Part shown: piece after piece, positions 13,818 through 26,097 of the stretch
Numbering within the stretch: the first letter of the stretch is position 1
How the letters are laid out: each line of letters starts with the position of its first letter
Source of the DNA: Nautilus pompilius
Lineage: Eukaryota; Mollusca; Cephalopoda; Nautilida; Nautilidae
Assembly: GCA_018389105.1 (NCBI GenBank)
Contig: JACATO010001526.1
Span: 81,232 to 145,231, forward strand
Reading direction: 5' to 3'
DNA: 64,000 bases
The notes under the pieces: generated by a model
The model's database searches: none
Seen by the model: only the letters and a program-made list of their open reading frames with translations
What the model was told of the DNA's origin: nothing
Made by a program: the position numbers and the translations under genes

Positions 13818-16462
13818 TAGTTATGGCTCATCTACACTTAATATGTCGTTGGTTATAGTTTATCTACACTTAATATGACGGTGGTTATAGTTTATCTACA
13901 CTTAATATGACGGTGGTTATAGTTTATCTACACTTAATATGACGTCGGTTATAGGTTATCTACACTTAATATGACGGTGGTTATAGTTTATCTACACTTA
14001 ATATGACGTCGGTTATAGTTTATCTACACTTAATATGACGTTGGTTATAGTTTATCTACACTTAATATGATGTCGGTTGTAGCTCATCTACACTTAATAT
14101 GACGTCGGTTGTAGTTCATCTACACTTAATATGACGTCGGTTATAGTTTATCTACACTTAATATGACGTTGGTTATAGTTTATCTACACTTAATATGATG
14201 TCGGTTGTAGCTCATCTACACTTAATATGATGTCGGTTGTAGCTCATCTACACTTAATATGACGTCGGTTGTAGCTCATCTACACTTAATATGACGTCGG
14301 TTATAGTTTATCTACACTTAATATGACGTCGGTTATAGGTTATCTACACTTAATATGACGGTGGTTATAGTTTATCTACACTTAATATGACGTCAGTTGT
14401 AGTTTATCTACACTTAATATGACGTTGGTTATAGTTTATCTACACTTAATATGATGTCGGTTGTAGCTCATCTACACTTAATATGTCGTTGGTTATAGTT
14501 TATCTACACTTAATATGACGTTGGTTATAGTCTATCTACACTTAATATGACGTCGGTTATAGCTCATCTATACGTCGTATGACGTCGGTTATAGTTTATC
14601 TACACTTAATATGACGTTGGTTATAGTTTATCTACACTTAATATGATGTCGGTTGTAGCTATCTACACTTAATATGACGGTGGTTATAGTTTATCTACAC
14701 TTAATATGACGTCGGTTGTAGCTCATCTACACTTAATATGTCGTGGTTATAGTTTATCTACACTTAATATGACGTCGGTTATAGTTTATCTACACTTAAT
14801 ATGACGTTGGTTATAGTTTATCTACACTTAATATGATGTCGGTTGTAGCTCATCTACACTTAATATGTCGTTGGTTATAGTTTATCTACACTTAATATGA
14901 CGTTGGTTATAGTCTATCTACACTTAATATGACGTCGGTTATAGCTCATCTATACGTCGTATGACGTCGGTTATAGTTTATCTACACTTAATATGACGTT
15001 GGTTATAGTTTATCTACACTTAATATGATGTCGGTTGTAGCTCATCTACACTTAATATGTCGTTGGTTATAGTTTATCTACACTTAATATGACGTTGGTT
15101 GTAGTCTATCTACACTTAATATGACGTCGGTTATAGCTCATCTATACGTCGTATGACGTCGGTTATAGTTTATCTACACTTAATATGACGTTGGTTATAG
15201 TCTGTCTACACTTAATATGACGTCGGTTATAGCTCATCTATACGTCGTATGACGTCGGTTATAGTTTATCTACACTTAATATGACGTCGGTTATAGTTTA
15301 TCTACACTTAATATGACGTTGGTTATAGTTTTTCTACACTTAATATGACGTTGGTTATAGTCTATCTACACTTAATATGACGTAGGTTATAGCTCATCTA
15401 TACGTCGTATGACGTTGTTATAGTTTATCTACACTTAATATGACGTTGGTTATAGTCTATCTACACTTAATATGACGTAGGTTATAGCTCATCTATACGT
15501 CGTATGACGTTGTTATAGTTATCTACACTTAATATGACGTTGGTTATAGTCTATCTACACTTAATATGACGTCAGTTATAGCTCATCTACACTTAATATG
15601 ACGGTGGTTATAGTTTATCTACACTTAATATGACGTCGGTTGTAGCTCATCTACACTTAATATGTCGTTGGTTATAGTTTATCTACACTTAATATGACGT
15701 CGGTTATAGTTTATCTACACTTAATATGACGTTGGTTATAGTTTATCTACACTTAATATGATGTCGGTTGTAGCTCATCTACACTTAATATGTCGTTGGT
15801 TATAGTTTATCTACACTTAATATGACGTTGGTTATAGTCTATCTACACTTAATATGACGTCGGTTATAGCTCATCTATACGTCGTATGACGTCGGTTATA
15901 GTTTATCTACACTTAATATGATGTCGGTTGTAGCTCATCTACACTTAATATGTCGTTGGTTATAGTTTATCTACACTTAATATGACGTTGGTTGTAGTCT
16001 ATCTACACTTAATATGACGTCGGTTATAGCTCATCTATACGTCGTATGACGTCGGTTATAGTTTATCTACACTTAATATGACGTCGGTTATAGTCTGTCT
16101 ACACTTAATATGACGTCGGTTATAGTTTATCTACACTTAATATGACGTTGGTTATAGTCTATCTACACTTAATATGACGTAGGTTATAGCTCATCTATAC
16201 GTCGTATGACGTTGTTATAGTTTATCTACACTTAATATGACGTTGGTTATAGTCTATCTACACTTAATATGACGTCAGTTATAGCTCATCTACACGTCGT
16301 ATGACGTCGGTTATAGTTTATCTATACTTAATATGACGTCGCTTTTAGCTCATCTATACTTAATATGACGTTGGCTATAGTTTATCTATACTTAATATGA
16401 CGTCGATTATAGCTCATCTATATGTCATATGACGTTGGTTATAGTTTATCTATACGTCTTAT
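13804..16462. repeat. 32-bp minisatellite, about 83 units, with higher-order structure
   Basis: The unit joins gacgtcggttatag to tttatctacacttaatat. Variants differ at gacgtc/gacgtt/gatgtc/gacggt and tttatc/ctcatc. A marker variant containing tatacgtcgtat recurs at 14569, 14951, 15143, 15239, 15399, 15494, 15876, 16036 and 16196. These are intervals of 382, 192, 96, 160, 95, 382, 160 and 160, close to multiples of 32. Most units contain TGACGT, the core of a CRE/ATF site. No spacers occur, so it is not a CRISPR array. Confidence 0.95.
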
Positions 16463-17487
16463 TAAGAATTATAGGTACTATAACAACTTACTTCTGTAAC
16501 AAGTAACCCCGGTCTTCGCAATATATTTACTGAAATACATCTCTATATCTCCTCGTTTATAAACCTAACACTGTCTTCTGTTCGGAATGTTTAACGAGAA
16601 CATTAGCGACTATAAAACAGCTGTTTAAAGCTGTTAGTCGTTTCGTTTTATCCAGACATGAGTTGTTTTTTTTTTTATTTCTGAGAAAATAACATATTAC
16701 TTTAGAAATTTCAGCAAATCAATTTTGCAAATGAGCTTTGCGCAAATCTTGTTCTTTACACATTGCACCATAACCTGCACAAATTACCAACAAAGAAACA
16801 ACAACAAAAACGCTGATATAAGTTTAAGAGAATCTGGACTCTCTGAGTTTACGTATTTTTAAACACATGGTGATAGAAAAGTCGTAGGAGTCGTTACCCG
16901 CTGCGTCTGGCTCGGGGTCTAGCTTGCTAAAGCGAGTTGAGATTTAACTGAAAAGATCTGTGGCCAAGCGAGGCCCTCTATCGGTTATGCCAACATAAAT
17001 CCTTCTCCGTTTTAAATAATATTGCGCGATGATAGCAGCTCGCGACGCTTGCCCACGTAAACAAAAGAGCCGGCTGAATCCTTGAGGGAAGTAATTGGAA
17101 AACAATATAAACAACACTTGGCGCGAGGGGCATAAAGAGAGAGAGAAGCCACCCTGGTGCCCGTCGTTCTGTTTGTCTCCGATTCTGTTTTCTGTGTTGG
17201 CTGCTGAAAACTGAATAAATTTTAACATTCGTAGTTTTAAATAGGTATTTCTCCTACCAATTTTTACTAATCAATTCAAAGTATATCACAGAAAAGAGTG
17301 TTTTTGCTTTATTTACTGTCACGAACAAAACAAAAGTCTAATTCTCAGACGTATGAAAATTATTGCAATCATTTGCTAAAGTTATTTTCAACCAGCACTT
17401 CACAATTCGAGAATTTGCAAAATGAGAAATGTAACAATTCTGAACAAGAAAAGCACGCAGACTTTGAGAGTTGCCTTTTGTTAATTA
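16463..17487. other. Intergenic DNA between the 32-bp array and the transposon
   Basis: No coding or repeat structure was recognised. Confidence 0.55.
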
Positions 17488-17500
17488 CACTGGTCAACAA
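17488..17500 (+). repeat. Left terminal inverted repeat of the transposon
   Basis: CACTGGTCAACAA, the exact reverse complement of 19863-19875, immediately preceded by TTA. Confidence 0.88.
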
Positions 17501-17789
17501 AATTTAATGTATTATACTCTTTATGAATGCAAACCAACTTTTTTAGACTAATTTTTCATGCTGATTTCAAAATTTCACTCCATTTGTATGCAGCACGTAT
17601 CAGTTTTTCAGTAGATACATGCAAATATTTACATATTTGTATATATGAAATCATTAACGTAATAAATAAGGACAAATTATTTTTAGAAAGTAAATGAGTT
17701 TATTGAGTTAAAAATCATCACTATCATTCTACAAAGAGTGAATACACAAAAATGGGTCAGACAAAACAGACAAAGTTAGAACAACAGAG

Positions 17790-19452
17790 TTAGAAACATT
17801 GTGATTTGGATTTCCTGCGGTGTTCCTGATCTGGTTGATCACGGTAAAGTGCCCAGCAGTAGTCAGCCAGCATACTGTCATTCCAGAAGCCTTGGTACCG
17901 TTTCTCCATAGCACTAATGTCCTGGTGAAATCTTTCACCATGTTCATCAGACACTTCTCCAAGGTTATCTGCGAAGAAATCCAGATGGGAGTCCAAGAAG
18001 TGAACGTTCAGTGACATGCGACAACCCATTGCTGAGTAACATTTCAGAAGATTCTTGATGCCATCCTTGTAGTCCGTTGCCTTTTTGTTGCCCAAGAAAT
18101 TCTCACAGATCCAATTGAAAGCATTCCAGGCAGGCAGTTCCTGTTCATCCAGTGTTGTCTTGAAGTTGACATCTTTGAGTACTTCTCTAATTTGGGGTCC
18201 GACAAAGATACCCTCTTTCAACTTCACCTGTGTGATTTTTGGAAACTTTTCTACAATATACTCAAACCCTCTGGCATTTCTCTTCCCTAGTGTCTTTACA
18301 AACTGTTTCATCAGTCCAACCTTTATGTGCAAAGGAGGCAATAGGACATTACATGGATCTACAAGAGGTGCATTCTTGACGCTAGACAGTCCTGGCTGGT
18401 ATGATGTTCTTGTCTGCCAGTTTGATTCCGAATAATGTCTGTCAGTTGCCCGACTATCCCATAGACACAAGAAACAACAGTATTTTGTGAAACCTGACTG
18501 CATTCCCATTAACATTCCAATGACTTTTAAATCTGCACATTTTCCATGAGTATCTTTCATAGGCAATGGCATGAAGTAAAAGTTCCATATTCTCATATGA
18601 TTCATGAAGATGAACGGAGTGTGCAATAGGAATGGAGGGCTTCAAATTACCATTATGGAGAAGTACAGCTTTTAAACTTCGTTTTGAAGAGTCAATAAAC
18701 AAACGCCACTCTGCAGGATCATGATTTTGTGATAAACATTCGAAAAGTCCATCGATGTTACTGCAAAAGCAAAGCGGGCCTTCAACAGAAAAACACGTTT
18801 GTAGAACCACATTTCTCTGCCGAAAATAAGTTATACGAACACCATGCTCTAGCAGATACTTCTTCTTCAGTCTTGATGCCAACAGTTCTGCTTTATCTTT
18901 TGAGAGGGATAGGTCTCTGACAAGGTCATTCAGTTCAGCTTGGGAAAGTTTCTGAGGTTCAAAGCTATCGTCATCAGCCACGTAATCTTCCTCAGCAGCA
19001 CTATTGTGACAGTCAGCATCATCATCTGATGTTTCAATACCATCATCTGGTGGAACTGGAATTGGCAGACTTCCATTGTGAGGCACAGGTCTCATTGCAG
19101 AATCCAAATTGGGATACACAATTTTGTGTTCATTCTTCATAGAAAACCCTGTGACATTTACTTTGCAAAAATAACAGTCATTAAAATGGTCTTTCGGCTC
19201 CCTCCATATCATTGGAATGGCAAAAGGCATGGACTTCTTCCTCTTATTGAACCAGTCACGTAAGCAATTTGAGCAAGCTGAGCAGATAAAATGTGGTGCC
19301 CATAACTTGTCCTGATCTCCAAGAGGACAGTCAAAGTATAGCTTATAAATCTTCTTGATCTCTGGTGTTATTGTACGTTTTTGAGCTTTCACAATAAATT
19401 GTCCACAGACATAACAAAACACATCAGGAGGATTTCTACACTGTCTTGACAT
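17790..19452 (-). pseudogene. Frameshifted transposase-like zinc-finger protein of the CACTG element
   Basis: Two minus-strand frames make up one protein of about 555 residues. The first runs from ATG at 19452 (MSRQCRNPPDVFCYVCG) for 306 codons. It carries three CxxC pairs (CYVC, CSAC, CYFC) in its first ~100 residues, an acidic Asp/Glu/Ser stretch, then FIDSSKRSLKAVLLHNG. Just after TGC at 18535-18537 the frame breaks (one base too many or two too few). The second frame continues with DLKVIGMLMGMQ, CCFLCLWDSR and DEHGERFHQDISAMEKRYQG to the stop at 17790. The protein belongs to an uncharacterised family that is multicopy in invertebrate genomes. I infer a DDE-type nuclease with D in FIDSS, D in DLKV, a CxxC insert, and E in HGERFHQ. 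An acceptor-like tract (cttacttgttttacag) ends 8 bases before the ATG, so an upstream intron is likely. A single sequencing indel cannot be excluded. Confidence 0.8.
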
Positions 19453-19506
19453 TGTTAACACTGTAAAACAAGTAAGGAAATAGATACAAATGGTTATACT
19501 TATATT

Positions 19507-19640
19507 GAATTTGAGATGATGAAATATTTCATCAGACCAATTATGACTGGACAATTTGAGATGTGTTGAAATACCTATTCCATCAGACAAAACTTGATTG
19601 GTTAATTTAAGATGATGAAATATTGCATCTGAACTATGCA
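19507..19640. repeat. Three imperfect ~48-bp subterminal repeats in the transposon
   Basis: Segments beginning at 19507, 19553 and 19603 share aattt(g/a)agatg, a gaaata core and a catc(a/t)ga stretch, spaced 46 and 50 bases. They lie between the gene start and the right end, where CACTA-type elements commonly carry subterminal transposase-binding repeats. That function is inferred. Confidence 0.6.
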
Positions 19641-19862
19641 GCAATGAATAATGTAGTTTATTTTAAAGGTATGTTTCCATGATGTAAATGAAATACATGC
19701 ATACACGTCATTAATTGGAATTTCTTTATAATGCATGAGCTAAAACCAAAAAACTTTCTCATCTTGAAAACTGTACGTGATGTCAAAAAACTAATTGTAT
19801 ATTTGAAATCAGCATTAAAGACTACACTAAGTACACCTTGACATATGTTTGATGGAAAATAC

Positions 19863-19875
19863 TTGTTGACCAGTG
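19863..19875 (-). repeat. Right terminal inverted repeat of the transposon
   Basis: TTGTTGACCAGTG, the reverse complement of the left end, immediately followed by TTA. Confidence 0.88.
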
Positions 19876-22800
19876 TTATGGTAGGATTCTCGGTAATACT
19901 TCCGGTTTTCTTGAAAGAAGGCCAAAATCATATTTTTACATACGTGAAAAATGTAAGCCGTTTTTATTGAATGGCCGAAGAAGACTGCAAACAAATAATA
20001 CTGATTTCTTATGTAATAAACTGAAAATAATTTCAAGAAGCTAATCTTAAAAAATAAAATTGCACAAGATAACTACTAGATTTAATTGCTTTTAGGAATT
20101 TATAAAAACATTGTTGCGATTAATCCGAATAAATAATATGGCGGAATTATTTTTCAACTGTACGGGAGACGAGATTACAGGAAGGAGTTTGTGAAAGTAA
20201 CATCGTGAAAAAATTCATGTCAACTGAGAGCATATGCTTCCTACAAGACATAGAACAGTTACTGAAATCAATCTATAGGGCTGTGTACAGCAAGTTTACT
20301 TTACAGACTTTACCAGCTCTGACTGAAACCCTATACCGACAGAAAAGAACGATCTCACAAAGTTTGTATCCGCACCAAGGTCCGATAGACTTTGGTCCTT
20401 TCTTTTCGTGACAGTCACTTTAGCGTAGTTAACGTGGTTACGTGGCAAAATACTGCAGTAGATCATTCAACACTGTTTAGGTAAAATGGCAGATTAGCGG
20501 CCACTAACTTATGAGCAACTGGTGTAATCTGTCAAAGCCTTGATACTTTAATGTATACCTTGCTTGCGATGGATTTTAAATGGAGTCTGAAACAGCGCTT
20601 AATATAAAAAAGCATGAATGGATTCGTTCATTCGACGGTGCTTCGCAAGATGAAAGCCGTTTAGCTTTCGCTAAATCTATAGTTTTCCAGCACCAAGATG
20701 TTTTGTCACTATCATTCCATTCCAAAGAAGAGCTAAAACTTATCATTATATTTTTGTTCTTTGTCTCCTACAGTTCTCAGAGAAATAATCTCCAAGACAG
20801 TAAAATTGTTAGGAAACTATTTAGTACCTCGTTGAATGAATTGCTGGAAAGAAAGAATTAAGATCCGCATAGCTCTAATTTTCTTCTCTCTTTTAATGTC
20901 TGGCAAAGGAATATTATTTAATCAGTCTATTAATCATTTTTATAATTATCTATAATGCATTATCAATATTATACTAATATCTGTATGCTTTACAATATGT
21001 TTATTGTATTTAACTAGGCAGCTCGATATTCTAAAGATGTAAAAATTCATGTAAATATCATATTAAATGTGACTGCTTTTGTGCTGTCACAAGGTCAATT
21101 CTCATTTAATCAGCTGGGTTTCGAGATGAGTTTTAACAAAACAGATTCATTTAAATCTTTTTGGATGCGTTAAACTTGCGAATAGACCTGAATCTGATTA
21201 CTAGGATTACTTCAGTGTTGTTTGTTACAACACGACCAGATAGTTCTACAGATGTCTTGCGAGTTGGTGCAATGGTGCATCACGTTGTAGCTAACGTTTT
21301 CACAAGAATAACGAGCGACCTTTTAGAGTTTAGATACCATCCGTTATTATCTGAGCAATTTTAAAGTCTTAGTTACTCTCGAAATATATTACTTGGACTT
21401 TACCAAAGGCAATTATTAGCAGCTTGTCCAGGATCACTGCTTGAAACTATTTACGTTCTCTCGATCTTCACCAGCCTATAACAAACAGTTCTTGTTTTTT
21501 GGAATTCTTAAAACATCGAAAACGGTCGAGATGTGTGCGCGTGTGAGGATGGATTTGTGCGTATGCTGTCCTACCGACATTTTATTTATGGTGGGTTAAA
21601 AAATATAATAAAATTTATAGTCGGTATCTCACGCGCGCTCTCTCCCCTTTTTTTTTCTAATTCCAGTTTTCGGTGAAACAGATATTCTCAGCCAAGAAAT
21701 GTTGTAGTTGATAAAGTCACTCCACTTGTCAGAACCGCCGATTTATCTGTACCAAAGGTCTCCCTCTCCGAAATCAATCATGGAGCAAGTGGGCGGAAGT
21801 GGCTGCCAAACGACCGGTAACTCCGTTAGCGATTTAAATAAAAACGAAATTTTCCTTCCCTCCGAACAAATCGACATCGACAGCAGCATATCATTATCTT
21901 TATGCAACTTTCTCCACGCCGTCCTACTGTTTTGCTCTCCTTTCAGTGACCGCACCAGCCGATTTTTCTTTCTTTTTTGTTGTTGTTAACTTCTTTACAC
22001 ACATTTTATCTATCTCTCTAAGGTCTGTATCCGAAACACGGTCGCTTCGTTAAAGGAACTCGCCCCATATCCATGCTGATCGTCCATCTCTAGCTCGCGT
22101 TCTCCGAGCATCTGTTCCGCATTGCCGTATTCCGGATGCCAGGCAATTAACATTGAAAAAAGAAAAAAAAAAAGATTTTTTTTCTTCTTCTCTAAGTGAC
22201 GAAGCCATCTAAATTAGATTAGAAGTTCACGGTTTTAGACGAACACGAGTCAGAGTATTAGGGGCTTGAAATTATGAGAGGGAAGAGAAAATTAGCTAAG
22301 TGAAATTTGACAGACCGGCGTTTCTACGATCTAAGTGGCTAAGAATGGCTTGTCTTCAACGATTTCCAAACAGATAAAAAATCATTAAATTCCTAAAGGG
22401 TTTGCAATTACACTATCGAAAACAGCAAAAAATTGGCAAAGAAAGATGGTAAACAGATTCGGTTATTCATTTAAAAAATATAATCCTTATAACTAAGGGG
22501 GGAGAAATTCATGTCTGTTCTTTTAAAGTTTCTGTTAATGATAAATTCTAAACAATAGCTCGAGTGCCCGAGTAGTTGGCAGTGACCATCACGGTCAGCT
22601 GTGACTGCTTTCATTCTTGCCGACGTTGGCGGCATAGATCTGGAGGATTTTGCGCCCCACTCTTCTATTTTTCAATTTTAATTACCAAATAACCGTCCAC
22701 GCCACTCTCCCATACTTGTGAGTGATCTTCCCCGGTAATCCCCTCCTCTATTCATCTCAAACACTGGCCTTTTGCGCAACCTTCTTGCAAACATCGTGCA

Positions 22801-22887
22801 GCGATTATTGGGTGAATCTCTGAACTACCTCAGACTCGTCGACCCACATTACCCACAACCCTTCATCTTCTCTGTGAAGTTAAGATA
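19876..22887. other. Intergenic DNA between the transposon and the virus-like block
   Basis: No gene was recognised. A 29-base segment at 22589-22617 matches 31927-31955 at 25 positions. Confidence 0.5.
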
Positions 22888-23668
22888 TTAGTTTATAACT
22901 TTCATTTGGAATTGTACCAAAATTATTCGTGGAGAATGAATTGTAACAGTAAGAGTTGTGGATGCAAAACTTACTCTGTAAGTCATAATTTTAAAATAAG
23001 GTTGCTCATATACATAAGCCGCCTTGTTTGTCTTGACGTTTAGCTATCCAATGATTTTAATTTCATCTGTCGTGGTTCAGTGTTCTATATAAAGATATTA
23101 CTGTAACTGCTAATACATTTTCTATAGCTATATTTTGAATAGTTTTGGTTCCACTATTCCAAGCAGGAAATGAATGTACACTATTTTTAAATTTAAAATC
23201 ATTGACATATCTTTTGTTTGCAGCATTATTATTATTAGTTGGATTTGCAAATATGCAGTATTACTATCATAATTTATGTAATCATACATACAAAATTCAT
23301 ACCTATTTTGTGTTATAGCAAATTTTCATTTTAAAACTTTTCCTTTATTACCAAAAGCTTTTAATTTTAACTAACAATTCTATGTAAAAATGCAGATCTG
23401 CTTTATATATATATAAAAATTAAATATTTTTTAAAAGAAGAAAATTTATTTTAAGCTTTGTATCTGAATTTGTTATTGAATGAACCATTGTGCTGTTATT
23501 TACTTCTATTAATTTATTGCTCTAATGATAAGTTGAATTTAATGAATTAATTAAAACATAGACTCTGACTCCAGTATTTGAAATCTGATTATTATTCTGA
23601 TCAAAAGCTTTTAACTCGTTGGGATTATTTATAATTATGTAATCATCTAAATCTAAATCTCCAGCCAT
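22888..23668 (-). pseudogene. Fibre-like protein remnant at the 3' end of the block
   Basis: From ATG 23668 the frame reads MAGDLDLDDYIIINNP and stays open for about 47 codons, a pattern like the GDL-x-N/D-x-K/I-I-N modules of viral and phage fibre stalks. Shifted frames carry on with KFKNSVHSFPAWNSGT near 23190 and a last open stretch at 22888-23043 (MTYRVSFASTTLTVTI). These look like coding sequence with a beta-rich end. The fibre reading is tentative. Confidence 0.35.
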
Positions 23669-24258
23669 GACACTTGATCCACCTTGTTTTAGAAGTCTGA
23701 TGTGTTCAGATTAGAAGATATTAATGAATTATCTTTCTGGCTAAAACCAAACTTATTGACACTCATTTAATACTTAAAATCGGATAGTAACTTTGATGAT
23801 TCTACAGGTAGCTTTAGCTGATTATCTACAAAGTTTAACCATTTCGTTGAAAGATTCGTTTTGTTTTTCTTTAGTTAAAGCACTATTATATGAAATTATA
23901 TTAATCCAGAGTATAACTAAGTTTGTTTAATTTTTTAATTCTTAATTCTTTTTTGTCAATTTGTTTGACAGTATAATTATTATAGATGTTAAACAACGCA
24001 CCAGTGATAAATGATGTATTCATATGTAGAGGGAAAATAGACATAGATTTAGCACCACATGAAAGCGAGACGGCTACAATATTTTTAAAAAATCTATTTT
24101 ATGTTCTTTATGTTTTTTTTTTCTTTTTTCATATTTATTAACTCTTCATAATCCTTAATCATCTTTCCTAAATTTTTTAATTCTATTTAATTTATCTCAT
24201 TAATAACACTAACATTTCTATTTAACCATTAAGTAAATATACACTATTTTAGTTTGCT

Positions 24259-24500
24259 TTATATTTTAGCTGTAACAACTTCTAGCCCCACTTTATCTAA
24301 ATCACTACCATGATCGAGATGCAAACCCTTAATCGCAACTTTTTGCCAACCAGTGTGAACTTCAAGAAAACCTGTAACGACTGCACCTAAAAATAGTAAA
24401 ATAATTTTTTCTAAAATTCAACGAAGTTGGTCAATAGCTCCAAGAAATCCGCCAACTGTTTTACCTTTAGCAACGTTTTGTAATTTTCATTAAAATGTAA
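24259..24500 (-). pseudogene. Small membrane-like ORF with in-frame stop
   Basis: A readable stretch AKGKTVGGFLGAIDQLR runs into TGA at 24418-24420. It then continues in the same frame as ILEKIILLFLGAVVTGF (hydrophobic, possibly one membrane segment) to a TAA at 24259-24261. One nonsense change therefore separates the two halves. Function is unknown; its place beside the capsid-like gene suggests a small virion protein. Confidence 0.45.
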
Positions 24501-24899
24501 TTAAATCCATACAACTCTTTTTGGAATAATGTCGGTAGGTATCCATTTTGATTAAAACTACTACAAAAAAGAGTTTAGGGAGTAATCCCCTAAACAGATG
24601 CAATCAGAACAGATAAATGCCCTACTTTCTTCCTGGTGCGTTTCATTTGTGTTGTTGCTAAGTTTTAGATAAAAAACTTTAATTTTTACAACTATACATT
24701 TTTTTTGTCTTCTCGTAATAAGAATATAAAAATCACCATGTAACTGATCTCTATTCATCTTCAAAGTAACTCTACCGAGAGTTTTTTACGTTCACTTAAA
24801 AAACTTATGAAGAAATGTATTATTCCATTTATTTAGCAAGAAAAAGCTTTTAAAATTTTAAAAACAACGTCCAATTTATTACCTTTTAATTGTACATTT

Positions 24900-26097
24900 A
24901 TATTTATCTCACAAAACTACTACAAATTCCTGAATCTCTGGGCAGGACAATTTTGTTTAATGGTAACCTTAACCTTTGCATCAACTAAGCTATTATTTAG
25001 CCATTCTGACTGAGTAAAGTTCTTTTAAATTCAGTAAGTGTAACTTGAATTCTCATCAGTCTCCTAAAACTCATGTTTAAATTCTATCATTTTAAAATAA
25101 ATTCTAAAATGAATCCTTCTAAAATATATATATTTAGATCAAGTGAGGAATATCTTTCACTATTTACAAGTGGATGAGCGTTAGTAATTTAATAGTTATT
25201 AAATATAGAAAAATTTACCCCTTGATTATTATCTTCAGTGGTTTGAAATCCTAACACAATATATCTAGATTTTTCTCTTCTTGCTGAAATAATCAACCTT
25301 AAATCAAAATTAATATTTTGTGGAGCTTCAATAAAATCCTTTTGGGATTTTAGCATACTCATTATGATGTCTGATTTAACTTAAAGTATTTTAACAAATT
25401 TTGTTTGCTGTTTACCAGACAAATGGATATATGTGGTATATACAGCATAATTTTCAAGAAATTTTTTTTTCCTACCGTAACTTTGTTTGCTCTAAAACTT
25501 GCATCATTATTTCTCTTTCTTGTCAAAACAGTTTGTTTCTTCATTCCATGCAGTATATTTAATATTCTTCACAGAACTCGAAAATTAAAACCAAAAGATA
25601 TGAGTTAGAAAAATATATAAACTAAAACTACCTTTCAGATTTAATTTTTCTCTGATGAAATCGTCTTGTTTTAAATCTTATATTAGCATCTGCAACTGTG
25701 TCTTTGCACCAACAATGATTTGATTTCTGGAACTCACTAAAATCATTTACATAGGTTATCAATCCTTTCATGGTTGTTGCTTGATTCGGATAAAGTATAG
25801 TCTGTTTTTTTACTACCTAAAACATATTTAATTTGGCTAAATTAATGCAAAATGCCGCTATCTGTCAAAGGTATATCTTCAGCATCAACATAATTTTTAT
25901 TACAGATTTAGAAATTCTTCAAATAATATCCCAACTTAATGTGGAAACAAATGCACATCTTTGTTTCGAATTGTAACATCAATTGATGCACCGGAAGTGT
26001 TTTTGTTTGTCCCATTTCTATACTCACGTTCATGAGACTCATATTCACTAATAGTTTCATCAGTAATTAAATCTTCTGCTATGCCACTACATTCCAT
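24900..26097 (-). pseudogene. Capsid-like protein remnant of the virus-like block
   Basis: The gene opens at ATG 26097 with a 53-codon frame (25936-26097) containing SGASIDVTIRNKDVHLF. Later fragments in shifting frames include DAEDIPLTDSGILH near 25860, TVLTRKRNNDASFRANKV (within 25362-25544) and DLRLIISARREKSRYIVLGF (about 25220-25320), then NSERYSSLDLN near 25160. Together they resemble the capsid-like (probably double jelly-roll) protein family found beside polymerase B in Polinton-like elements. The assignment rests on my recall of family patterns and has no structural check. The many stops mean it is inactive. Confidence 0.5.

Larger units (their letters stand above)
17488..19875 (-). 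mobile_element. Complete CACTG-terminated DNA transposon (CACTA/CMC-like) with broken transposase
   Basis: The 2388-bp element is bounded by a perfect 13-bp inverted repeat, CACTGGTCAACAA at 17488-17500 and its complement at 19863-19875. The flanking triplet TTA is repeated on both sides (17485-17487 and 19876-19878). Inside each end a second inverted match, atgctgatttcaaa (17559-17572) and its complement (19803-19816), supports a true terminal structure. Three-base target duplications and CACTA/CACTG termini are known hallmarks of the CACTA group of CMC transposons. The single gene inside, on the minus strand, encodes a zinc-finger protein family that is multicopy in arthropod and other invertebrate genomes. 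The superfamily call is inference; the termini and target duplication are visible. Confidence 0.85.

Noticed and set aside
13804-16462. CRISPR-like array
   Set aside because: The 32-bp units are directly tandem with no unique spacers, and the genome is eukaryotic. The same applies to 36980-39175.
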